Positions 1-5,641 of a stretch of 6,051 bases of DNA are shown piece after piece (the stretch's first letter is position 1; every line of letters starts with the position of its first letter). Under the pieces are notes generated by a model. That model saw nothing but the letters and a program-made list of their open reading frames with translations. It was not told where the DNA came from and searched no databases. Source of the DNA: JAJKIV01 sp036509075 (lineage in GTDB: Bacteria; Gemmatimonadota; Gemmatimonadetes; Gemmatimonadales; Gemmatimonadaceae); the NCBI GenBank assembly GCA_036509075.1, contig DATCGG010000142.1, positions 1 to 6,051 on the forward strand, given 5' to 3'. A program made the translations under genes and the position numbers.

Positions 1-1
1 C

Positions 2-379
2 CGGACCGGGAGTACGGACACCATCGCGACGAACATTGGCCGCTCGCTTCACAGAATTCCTGGCACCCGTCGCGTGAGCTTCGTTCGCAAAGCCGCGCCG
101 ACGGAGTGGTGGATCGAGTCGCTCGATCCGGCGAGCCGGCAGACGTCGCGCATCGTACGCTTGCCGGAGGGGGTGGAGGACTACGCGTGGTTGCCGGACG
201 GTTCGATCCTCTGCGGTCGGGAATCGAGACTGCTCCGGTGGTCCGGGAAGGCCGGGGAGGAATGGCGTGAGATCGCCGATCTCGGAGCGGCGGGCGTGAA
301 GGGCATCACGCGACTTGCCGTGGACGCGCGCGGTGACCGGATCGCGTTCGTGGCGGACGGGCGGGCAGCCGCGCAGTAG
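2..379 (+). CDS. C-terminal part of a TolB/PD40-like beta-propeller protein (5' end outside window)
   Basis: The frame is open from the left edge to a TAG stop at 377-379, giving 125 residues. The sense is continuous before the first possible in-window start (GTG at 74), so this is the tail of a longer gene rather than a small complete one. The sequence has the rhythm of propeller blades: short beta-strand stretches with 'SFVRK', 'WWIESLDPAS', 'DYAWLPDGSIL' and, near the end, 'LAVDARGDRIAFVAD'. The 'W.PDG..L' and 'D..GDRIAFVA' patterns resemble WD40-like PD40 repeats seen in TolB-related proteins, which are usually periplasmic or secreted in bacteria. No catalytic motif is visible in this part, and the N-terminus that would show a signal peptide or an enzymatic domain is missing. 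The exact function is therefore open. A perfect hairpin begins 11 bases after the stop. I am sure of the coding call and moderately sure of the fold. Confidence 0.75.
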   Translation, partial: RTGSTDTIATNIGRSLHRIPGTRRVSFVRKAAPTEWWIESLDPASRQTSRIVRLPEGVEDYAWLPDGSILCGRESRLLRWSGKAGEEWREIADLGAAGVKGITRLAVDARGDRIAFVADGRAAAQ

Positions 380-383
380 GGAT

Positions 384-420
384 AACGAAAGGGCGCGAGC
401 ATCATGCTCGCGCCCTCGTT
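384..420. terminator. Hairpin between convergent genes, probably a bidirectional terminator
   Basis: GGGCGCGAGC (391-400) pairs perfectly with GCTCGCGCCC (406-415) around the loop ATCAT. The flanks AACGA (384-388) and TCGTT (416-420) can extend the stem past a two-base bulge. It lies 11 bases after the stop of the upstream + gene and 26 bases beyond the stop of the convergent - gene. On the minus strand the stem is followed by TTTCGTTATC, a modest T-rich run. On the plus strand the run is only TCGTT. It therefore looks better as a terminator for the minus-strand gene, though it may serve both. Confidence 0.7.
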
Positions 421-441
421 GGCTTCGCCCGACTTCCCTCA

Positions 442-987
442 TCAGTCGTTCGTCGATCGCCCGGCCCACGCGTCCATGAGGGTTCGCATCTTCGTTAAGA
501 TCGCGGGCTGCTTCGTGACGAACGCGTTGGTACTCCGATCGTCCCACAGGGGCGACGGACCGATGGTCGCCGAGACCCATTGTCGGTCCGACATCGCGTG
601 TCGAGCGACACATTCGACCTTCGTGGGAAATTCTCCCGGCAACGCCCGCATGGGGAAGGCAGGAACGCGTTCCGCCAACCTGAGCAGCGTCACGTCGTGC
701 CGGATGCCGCCATCCCATTTCGGGTGATAGACCAGCTGTTCGACCGCGTACTCGGCGTCGCCAATGCGAACGTGGAGGCGGCCACCGGAAGGCCGGGCGG
801 CCGCGACCGCCCTGGCGGTCGTCACCACCCACTGCGCGCCGATCAGCGCGCAGTCGCTCTGTGTCGCTTGGGCACCGACTGCACAGCGACGCGTGTCCGC
901 ACGGGGACCGGACTGAAGTAGCGACGGTGGAAAGAACGGTCCGCTGATCACCATCAATGCTCCGATCGCGAACGAACCAGCACTCAC
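442..987 (-). CDS. Degenerate trypsin-like (S1 fold) protein, probably exported and non-catalytic
   Basis: This is a 181-residue protein starting at GTG (987-985). The start is fixed by a GGAGG ribosome site five bases upstream, and the nearby ATG at 990-988 runs straight into TGA in its own frame. Residues 4-20 are hydrophobic and could be a signal or anchor, although no Lys/Arg precedes them. Residues 46-61 (C46, 'LIGAQWVVTTARAV') match the strand before the catalytic His in chymotrypsin-family proteases, where 'TAAHC' is usual. Here Arg59 sits at the His position and Ala60 at the Cys position. Residues 98-104 (HDVTLLRL context) match the 'DIALL.L' strand and keep the Asp. No GDSGG serine motif follows. 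The tail 'AFVTKQPAILTKM' (155-167) resembles the C-terminal strand and helix of the fold, so the Ser-bearing segment appears deleted. At 181 residues it is shorter than a typical S1 domain (about 220). I infer a non-proteolytic binding or structural role, or a decaying gene. The assignment rests on motif resemblance only. Confidence 0.55.
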   Translation of the reverse strand: MSAGSFAIGALMVISGPFFPPSLLQSGPRADTRRCAVGAQATQSDCALIGAQWVVTTARAVAAARPSGGRLHVRIGDAEYAVEQLVYHPKWDGGIRHDVTLLRLAERVPAFPMRALPGEFPTKVECVARHAMSDRQWVSATIGPSPLWDDRSTNAFVTKQPAILTKMRTLMDAWAGRSTND

Positions 988-992
988 ATCAT

Positions 993-997
993 CCTCC
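993..997 (-). promoter_or_regulatory. Shine-Dalgarno site that fixes the GTG start of the protease-like gene
   Basis: On the minus strand GGAGG is followed by five bases (ATGAT) and then GTG at 987. The ATG inside that spacer is out of frame and is followed at once by a stop, so GTG is the working start. Confidence 0.75.
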
Positions 998-1034
998 GCG
1001 CTGTCACGACTGGAATGAGCTTCGTAATGCCTCT

Positions 1035-1050
1035 TGAACCCTGCTGTTCA
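1035..1050. promoter_or_regulatory. Small dyad TGAAC-N6-GTTCA upstream of the protease-like gene, possible operator
   Basis: TGAAC (1035-1039) and GTTCA (1046-1050) form an inverted repeat with a six-base spacer, about 48 bases upstream of the GTG at 987. It lies in the 175-bp gap between two minus-strand genes (988-1162), which otherwise shows no ORF of interest. The half-sites recall GAAC/GTTC operators such as the Gram-positive LexA box, but that box has a four-base spacer, so no regulator can be named. The arms are short enough to arise by chance. Confidence 0.2.
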
Positions 1051-1162
1051 GTATGACGATCGTGCGCGCCGTGCCGCCTTGCGCACGTGACAACTTGCAC
1101 CAGACGACGTGCGAGACGAACCGGGCAGGGGCGGATTCCGCCGGTCGGGGTCCGAGCGCGTT

Positions 1163-2143
1163 CTACGGGAGGACTACAACCTTCCCGAACGACTCGTTGG
1201 ATTCCATCCGCCGATGCGCATCCGCGATGGCCGTGAGTGGGAATACTCGATCGACGACCGCGCGCAGCGCGCCGCTCTCGAAGCCTTGGAGGAGATCCCG
1301 GGCGAACGCATTCGTGGTAGCGGCCTTCTCGTCCACGGATCGAGCGCGAAGCACTGTCCCGATGACCGTCAGTCGGCGAGACAGGATGCGGCGGAGATCG
1401 AACGTGGCCGTGGCGCCTGCGACGAGCCCGACGAGCATCAGCCGGCCTCGAGTGGCCATCGTCGCGATGCTGGCGGGCGTGTACGCGCCACCGACCAGGT
1501 CGAGCACGACGTCGAATCCGTTCGGCGCCCACTCGTGCGTAACCGGTGCGAGCTCGCTCGGATCGCCGATCGCGGCACCACGCTCGAGGCCGAAGGGAGT
1601 CGCTCGCTCGATCTTGTCCGGCGTGCGCGACGTACCGTAGGGAATCGCGCCGATCGCCCGCGCGACCTGTACCGCCGCGAGCCCGACACCACTGCCAACG
1701 GCATGGATGAGCACGCGCTCGTTCCGACTCAGATGGGCCTGCGTGACCAGCGCATCGTGCGCGGTGATGAACGCCTCGGGAATCGCGCCCGCGTCTTCCC
1801 ACGACACACTCGACGGAACACGGGCCGCTGTCCGGGCGGGCACGGACAAGAGCTCCGCATGCGCCCCGCCACCCGCGATGCCGAACACGCGATCCCCGAT
1901 TGAGAACCCGCGCACCTGGCGTCCAACGCCCGCAACTTCGCCCGCGTATTCGAGACCGGGGATGTCCGCGGGCGAGCCAGGTGGTGCGGGGTAGCCGCCT
2001 TTACGCTGGTGGATGTCAGCCCGGTTGAGCCCGGACGCATGCACGCGAACCAGCAAGTCTTCCGCGCCAGGTTGCGGCGGATCGACGTCGCGGATTTCGA
2101 GCACTTCGGGCCCGCCGGGACGGGTAATGACCACGGCTCGCAT
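1163..2143 (-). CDS. NAD(P)H quinone oxidoreductase, PIG3-type medium-chain reductase
   Basis: This 326-residue protein, counted from ATG at 2143, belongs to the zinc-free quinone reductase branch of the medium-chain dehydrogenase/reductase family (PIG3/TP53I3 and zeta-crystallin group). These cytosolic enzymes reduce quinones or similar electrophiles with NAD(P)H, usually NADPH. The family opening 'MRAVVITRPGGPEVLE' is followed by 'SGLNRADIHQRKGGYP' (38-52), the PIG3-type active-site segment. Next come 'GLEYAGEV' (64-70) and 'GDRVFGIAGGGAHAEL' (83-98). The nucleotide-binding turn is 'HAVGSGVGLAAVQVAR' (147-162), and the typical C-terminal 'SFGKVVV' closes the protein. The zinc-ligand cysteines and structural zinc loop of alcohol dehydrogenases are absent. 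Length is normal for the family. A TTG at 2179 would add 12 residues, but ATG gives the canonical N-terminus. The next minus-strand gene begins 175 bp downstream, so co-transcription is possible but not shown. The physiological substrate cannot be read from sequence. Confidence 0.93.
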   Translation of the reverse strand: MRAVVITRPGGPEVLEIRDVDPPQPGAEDLLVRVHASGLNRADIHQRKGGYPAPPGSPADIPGLEYAGEVAGVGRQVRGFSIGDRVFGIAGGGAHAELLSVPARTAARVPSSVSWEDAGAIPEAFITAHDALVTQAHLSRNERVLIHAVGSGVGLAAVQVARAIGAIPYGTSRTPDKIERATPFGLERGAAIGDPSELAPVTHEWAPNGFDVVLDLVGGAYTPASIATMATRGRLMLVGLVAGATATFDLRRILSRRLTVIGTVLRARSVDEKAATTNAFARDLLQGFESGALRAVVDRVFPLTAIADAHRRMESNESFGKVVVLP

Positions 2144-2150
2144 TCGCTGT

Positions 2151-2179
2151 ATGCTAGAGCCGCGCTGGTTGAACGCCAA
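2151..2179 (-). promoter_or_regulatory. Candidate promoter for the quinone reductase, implying a nearly leaderless mRNA
   Basis: On the minus strand TTGGCG (2179-2174) and TAGCAT (2156-2151) are separated by exactly 17 bases. Each matches four of six positions of the sigma-70 consensus. Transcription starting at the usual distance would begin at about 2144-2143, on or next to the ATG. No Shine-Dalgarno sequence precedes that ATG, which fits leaderless initiation. The matches are imperfect, so this is only a candidate. Confidence 0.35.
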
Positions 2180-2230
2180 TACGCAGGGTTAAAGGCGTCC
2201 CGAAACCGCGGCCTGATCGCCGCCGTACGG

Positions 2231-2242
2231 GACCCAAGGGTC
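2231..2242. promoter_or_regulatory. Short dyad GACCC-AA-GGGTC in the leader of the small membrane protein gene
   Basis: GACCC (2231-2235) and GGGTC (2238-2242) form a 12-bp interrupted palindrome, 32 bases before the GTG start at 2275. The two-base spacer is too tight for a good RNA hairpin, so a DNA operator half-site pair would be the more natural reading. It lies between the divergent quinone reductase and membrane protein genes. No regulator is recognised and it could be chance. Confidence 0.18.
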
Positions 2243-2260
2243 ATCCGGTAGCTACGTCAC

Positions 2261-2267
2261 GAGGGGG
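2261..2267 (+). promoter_or_regulatory. Shine-Dalgarno site of the small membrane protein
   Basis: GAGGGGG ends seven bases before GTG at 2275, which supports GTG rather than the adjacent TTG at 2278 as the start codon. Confidence 0.65.
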
Positions 2268-2274
2268 TGCACAC

Positions 2275-2553
2275 GTGTTGGGATTGCTCGCATTTGCGCT
2301 GTCGACGGCAGCGGTGATCATTGGGTTTACGCAAGCGAAGGACTTCGTCGCGCGTCGGCTTCGGTATGTCGACGCGGCGAGAAGTCCGCTCGCGCCGATT
2401 GTCGCGGGATTGGGTGCGGCGCTCATCGCGGCCCCGATCGTTTGGATGCTTCCACTCGTCGGCGCAGGAACCGCGATTGCCTTCGGGCTCAGTGTCGCCC
2501 TGGGTGTCGCGGCCGGCAACAAGGAAGTCCGTCGCTCGCTGCCGCCGGGCTGA
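2275..2553 (+). CDS. Small hydrophobic membrane protein of unknown function (92 residues)
   Basis: I do not recognise the family. The protein starts with GTG behind a GAGGGGG ribosome site and ends with TGA. It has a hydrophobic segment at about residues 2-19, then a basic linker at 20-38 (K22, R27, R28, R30, R36). Two more hydrophobic segments follow at about 39-59 and 61-80, broken by Pro60, before a short basic tail (NKEVRR). By the positive-inside rule the linker and tail should face the cytoplasm, giving three membrane spans with the N-terminus outside. There is no cysteine, no obvious lipobox and no catalytic signature. It stands alone: divergent from the quinone reductase upstream and closed by its own strong terminator 23 bases after the stop. 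The good ribosome site, membrane pattern and terminator argue that it is a real gene. The role is unknown. Confidence 0.75.
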   Translation: MLGLLAFALSTAAVIIGFTQAKDFVARRLRYVDAARSPLAPIVAGLGAALIAAPIVWMLPLVGAGTAIAFGLSVALGVAAGNKEVRRSLPPG

Positions 2554-2576
2554 GCGGAAGCAGTCGAAAGTGAAAT

Positions 2577-2610
2577 TCGCCGCGCCAGGTCTGGCGCGGC
2601 GATTCTTTTT
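2577..2610. terminator. Strong intrinsic terminator shared by convergent genes
   Basis: TCGCCGCGCCA (2577-2587) pairs perfectly over 11 bp with TGGCGCGGCGA (2592-2602) around a GGTC loop, followed by TTCTTTTT. It sits 23 bases after the stop of the small membrane protein gene. Read on the minus strand, the same stem is followed by ATTTCACTTTC and begins about 35 bases past the permease stop, so it probably ends that transcript too, less strongly. Confidence 0.9.
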
Positions 2611-2637
2611 CGTCGCCGTGCGTGCGCGCCGAAGTCG

Positions 2638-4404
2638 TTAGGCAGCGGGTGCGCCGACCGCCGGACCCACACCGCTGATCCGCGTCGCGACGTGTGCGCG
2701 CGCGCGGTCCAGTGCATCGTCGATGTTCATGAAAACATCGTCACCCATCTCGTGAAACAGCTCCGATGCCTCGATCACCGCGAGCGGCTGGGCATGCACC
2801 TCGGCCAGCAGCACGAGCGTGCGGTCGCGACGAAAGCGCCGGACAACCTCCTGGAGTGCATGAAGCCCGGACGAATCGAGAAGACTCACGTCCCGCATGC
2901 GGATGATGATCACCCAGGGTCGTCCCGCGATCTGGCCCAGCGCCTCCTTGAACGCCTCGGCCGCGCCGAAGAAGAATGCCCCACTGATCTCGAAGACCTC
3001 GACCCGGTCGGGGATGCTGCGCCGGCTGATGGCGCCCGGGGCGGAGTAGGTCGTATCGTCGCCGTCAGCGCGGAGATCGCGTGTGACGGCAGAGATATTT
3101 GTCGCCTCGGCCATGCGCTTCATGAACAAGAACGCGGCGAGTACCATACCGACCGCGATCGCGACGGTCAGGTCCACCAGCACGGTGAGCAGGAAGGTGG
3201 TCACGAGCACCGCGGCATCCTCACGAGGGCCTCGGAGCTCTGCCCGGAACACGCGCCACTCGCTCATCTGGTAGGCGACGAGCATGAGGATGCCGGCAAG
3301 CGTCGCCATGGGAACGAGCGCCGCCCATTTGCCGAACACGAGGGCGATGAGCATGAGCGTTGCCGCGTGAACGATACCCGCGACGGGTGTCCGGCCCCCG
3401 TTCTTCACGTTGGTTGCCGTGCGCGCGATCGCGCCCGTCGCGGGAATGCCCCCAAACAGCGGCGACGCGATGTTTGCGATCCCCTGGGCGACGAGCTCCA
3501 TGTTCGAGCGGTGGCGGCCGCCGATCATTCCGTCCGCGACCATGGCAGACAACAACGATTCGATGGCGCCTAACGCGGCGATCGTGAACGCCGGGCCCAC
3601 CAGCCCGCGAAGCTCGGCGAGCGAGAGCGATGGGAGCTCGGGGCGCGGAAACGCGAGATCGATGACGCCGAAGCGACTGCCGACCGTCTCGACCGGTATG
3701 TGAAACAGGCGAACGACCACCGCGGTAACGATCAGCGCGACCATCGGTCCGGGGAATCGCCAGTTCAACCGCCGCCATGCGATCAGCAACAGGAGCGTGA
3801 ACGCTGCGATGCCCACGGCCCACAGGTTGACCGTGCTCGCCGCTCTCCACAGGACCTCGAGCTTCTCGATGAACTCTGCCGGGATTTTGTCCACGCGGAG
3901 TCCGAAGAAGTCGCGAAGCTCGTTGGATGCGATGATCACCGCGATCCCCGACGTGAAACCGGTGACGAGCGGGTGCGGGATGAACTTGATGATCGTGCCG
4001 AGCTTGAACAGGCCGAGCAACACGAGAATGAGACCGGCCATGAGGGTGGCCACTGCCAGGCCGGACACACCGTATCGCTGGACAATCGCGTAGACGACGA
4101 CCACGAAGGCGCCTGTGGGCCCGCCGATCTGAACCCGCGATCCGCCGAGCGCCGAGATCAGGAAGCCAGCGATGATCGCTGTGTAGAGCCCCTGCGCCGG
4201 TGTCACGCCGCTCGCGATGCCGAACGCGATCGCGAGCGGCAGGGCCACGATGCCAACGATCACTCCCGCGGTCAGGTCGTTGCCGAACTGGCGTCGATCA
4301 TAGCCGCGGAGCGTCGTGAACAACTTTGGAACGAACACGGTAGCTTGGTTCGAGATGAGCGTAATCGCTAAACTGTGGACGAACGATTGAATCCCTCGTT
4401 CCAT
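2638..4404 (-). CDS. SulP family anion/dicarboxylate permease with C-terminal STAS domain
   Basis: From ATG at 4404 this is a 588-residue inner-membrane transporter of the SulP (SLC26-like) family. Members carry sulfate, bicarbonate or C4-dicarboxylates; the layout here is close to E. coli DauA (YchM), but the substrate cannot be assigned. The membrane domain spans about residues 45-430 with many hydrophobic segments. It carries the family motifs 'GGPTGAFVV' (about 94), 'GFTSGIAVI' (about 149), 'AALGAIESLLSAMVAD' (276-291) and 'GGIPATGAIARTATN' (318-332). The STAS domain covers about 466-572 and contains 'LLDSSGL' (509-514), the loop whose Ser is phosphorylated in SpoIIAA-type STAS proteins. 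The Ala-rich tail ends at TAA. The start is uncertain: TTG at 4461 would overlap the divergent methyltransferase gene, and a GTG about 20 codons further in is also possible. None of these starts has a strong ribosome site. The gene stands alone and converges on the terminator at 2577-2610. Confidence 0.95.
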   Translation of the reverse strand: MERGIQSFVHSLAITLISNQATVFVPKLFTTLRGYDRRQFGNDLTAGVIVGIVALPLAIAFGIASGVTPAQGLYTAIIAGFLISALGGSRVQIGGPTGAFVVVVYAIVQRYGVSGLAVATLMAGLILVLLGLFKLGTIIKFIPHPLVTGFTSGIAVIIASNELRDFFGLRVDKIPAEFIEKLEVLWRAASTVNLWAVGIAAFTLLLLIAWRRLNWRFPGPMVALIVTAVVVRLFHIPVETVGSRFGVIDLAFPRPELPSLSLAELRGLVGPAFTIAALGAIESLLSAMVADGMIGGRHRSNMELVAQGIANIASPLFGGIPATGAIARTATNVKNGGRTPVAGIVHAATLMLIALVFGKWAALVPMATLAGILMLVAYQMSEWRVFRAELRGPREDAAVLVTTFLLTVLVDLTVAIAVGMVLAAFLFMKRMAEATNISAVTRDLRADGDDTTYSAPGAISRRSIPDRVEVFEISGAFFFGAAEAFKEALGQIAGRPWVIIIRMRDVSLLDSSGLHALQEVVRRFRRDRTLVLLAEVHAQPLAVIEASELFHEMGDDVFMNIDDALDRARAHVATRISGVGPAVGAPAA

Positions 4405-4441
4405 AAGTCCGTTGCGTCCACCGGCGGTCTCCGCGACAACG

Positions 4442-5206
4442 ATGACCAATCCCGGGTTCAAAGACCACTTCTCGGCGTCGGCCTCGGATTACGCCACATT
4501 CCGGCCCAGGTATCCGGCCGAACTATTCGAGTTCGTGGCCTCGCTTCCCGAACGACGCAGTTGCGTCTGGGACTGCGCCACCGGCAACGGGCAGGCAGCG
4601 CTGCCCCTCGCGGAGCGATTCGACCGTGTCATCGCGACCGATGCGAGCGCGGAGCAGATTGCGCATGCGACACCTCACCCGCGCGTCTCGTACGGTGTTG
4701 CTCGGTCCGACGAGAGCGGCCTCGATGATGCCTCGGTCGATCTCGTGACCGTCGCGCAGGCGCTGCATTGGTTGCCGCTCGATCAGTTCTACTCCGAGGT
4801 GCGCCGCGTAACGGTCGGGCACGGCGTGCTCGCCGTCTGGTGCTACACGCGACCGACGCTCGACGAGGCGCTCGACGCCATCGTCCTGCGATATTACGCG
4901 GAGACCTGCGGCGCGTATTGGCCCGCGGACCGCAAGCTGGTCGACGAGGGATATCGGAGCCTCACGATCCCGATCGACGAGGTTGCCGCCCCCTCGCTGC
5001 ACATCGAGAATCACCTCTCGCTCGGCGAGTTCGGCGGGTACGTGCGGACCTGGTCGGCGACCAAAAGGCTGGCCAAGGCCATCGGTCGCGATCCGGTGCT
5101 CGACCTGGAAAATGAGCTCCGGGCGGTGTGGGGACCGGACAGCGAGCGACGACTGGTTCGATGGCCGATCCACGTGCGCGCGGGGCGCGTGCAGCGCGAA
5201 GGCTGA
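4442..5206 (+). CDS. Class I SAM-dependent methyltransferase (Methyltransf_11 type)
   Basis: From ATG at 4442 this gives 254 residues. The N-terminus 'FKDHFSASASDYATFRPRYP' is typical of a widespread group of soluble class I methyltransferases. Motif I, 'WDCATGNGQAALPLAE' (43-58), forms the glycine-rich SAM-binding loop. Asp67 in 'VIATDAS' is the expected acidic residue after strand 2. 'DLVTVAQALHWL' (100-111) matches motif IV of this group, and 'FYSEVRRV' follows it. The acceptor substrate is unknown; relatives include trans-aconitate and various small-molecule methyltransferases. An upstream TTG at 4412 would add ten residues without homology-like character, so ATG is preferred even though no good ribosome site is visible. 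The start is 37 bases from the divergent permease start. The stop TGA abuts the ATG of the next gene, so translational coupling is likely. Confidence 0.92.
   Translation: MTNPGFKDHFSASASDYATFRPRYPAELFEFVASLPERRSCVWDCATGNGQAALPLAERFDRVIATDASAEQIAHATPHPRVSYGVARSDESGLDDASVDLVTVAQALHWLPLDQFYSEVRRVTVGHGVLAVWCYTRPTLDEALDAIVLRYYAETCGAYWPADRKLVDEGYRSLTIPIDEVAAPSLHIENHLSLGEFGGYVRTWSATKRLAKAIGRDPVLDLENELRAVWGPDSERRLVRWPIHVRAGRVQREG
5198..5202 (+). promoter_or_regulatory. Ribosome site of the ACT-domain gene, inside the methyltransferase end
   Basis: GAAGG lies in the last codons of the methyltransferase, four bases before the ATG at 5207. It supports a start immediately after the TGA at 5204-5206, with coupled translation of the two genes. 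Confidence 0.5.
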
Positions 5207-5599
5207 ATGGCGAGCTTGCATCGCCTCCGCGTTCTCAGGATTCCTGGACTGCTCGCGGTTTGCAGGTTGTCGCCGTCCGATGCCGTTCCGTCCTGGGCGA
5301 ACGGTCCTGGCTTCGTGTCGATCACGCGCACGGACGACGAACTGTCGATCGTGTGCGCTGACGGCCTGGTACCACGGGGCACGCAGTGCATGCGGGGCTA
5401 CGTCGCCATGCGCGTGGCGGGGACGCTCGCGCCGGAGCTCGTGGGTGTTCTCTTGTCGCTCGCGACGCCGCTCGCGGACGCGGGTATCCCGATTCTCGCC
5501 ATAGGAACGCACGATACGGACTACGTCCTGGTGCGTGAGGCGGATCTCGACCGCGCCGTTGGCGCGCTCCAACACGCGGGTCACGAAGTCGATAGCTGA
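5207..5599 (+). CDS. ACT domain-containing protein, COG3603 type
   Basis: This is a 130-residue soluble protein. It resembles the COG3603 family of small proteins with ACT (CASTOR-like) domains. The opening 'LLAVCRLSPSDAVPSW' (15-30) and 'FVSITRTDDELSIVC' (36-50) form the first half. The second half has 'GVLLSLATPLADAGIPILAI' (80-99) and the diagnostic 'HDTDYVLVRE' (102-111), then a helix ending 'ALQHAGHEV'. ACT folds commonly bind amino acids or similar small ligands and regulate enzymes; the ligand of this family is not established to my knowledge. The segment 'AGTLAPELVG' (71-80) departs from the 'GPLDFSLTG'-like form I recall for relatives. The start ATG directly follows the methyltransferase stop, and an ABC exporter gene begins 42 bp downstream, so an operon is likely. 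No DNA-binding or enzymatic domain is attached. Confidence 0.85.
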   Translation: MASLHRLRVLRIPGLLAVCRLSPSDAVPSWANGPGFVSITRTDDELSIVCADGLVPRGTQCMRGYVAMRVAGTLAPELVGVLLSLATPLADAGIPILAIGTHDTDYVLVREADLDRAVGALQHAGHEVDS

Positions 5600-5641
5600 C
5601 CAGGCATTACTTTTCCTGCCAAACGAGTCGAATGAGGCTGC

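Noticed and set aside
1115..1160. GC-rich hairpin (GGCGG-AAT-CCGCC) just after the quinone reductase stop as a terminator
   Set aside because: The stem is short and no T-run follows on the minus strand, so I do not call a terminator.
984..1802. Minus-strand 272-codon frame overlapping the quinone reductase
   Set aside because: It is an Arg-rich translation in the wrong frame of a clear family member; a shadow.
2144..2179. Twelve-residue N-terminal extension of the quinone reductase from TTG at 2179
   Set aside because: The family N-terminus begins at the ATG at 2143, and the extension covers the candidate promoter.
2692..3573. Plus-strand open frame of 293 codons opposite the permease
   Set aside because: It is antisense to a strongly conserved SulP gene, with a low-complexity, His/Asp/Arg-rich product and no ribosome site of note. 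The same applies to the 223-codon frame at 3700-4371.
4345..4374. Possible promoter TTGGTT-18-TAAACT for the methyltransferase
   Set aside because: It matches only three and four of six consensus positions and lies within the permease coding sequence; not better than chance.
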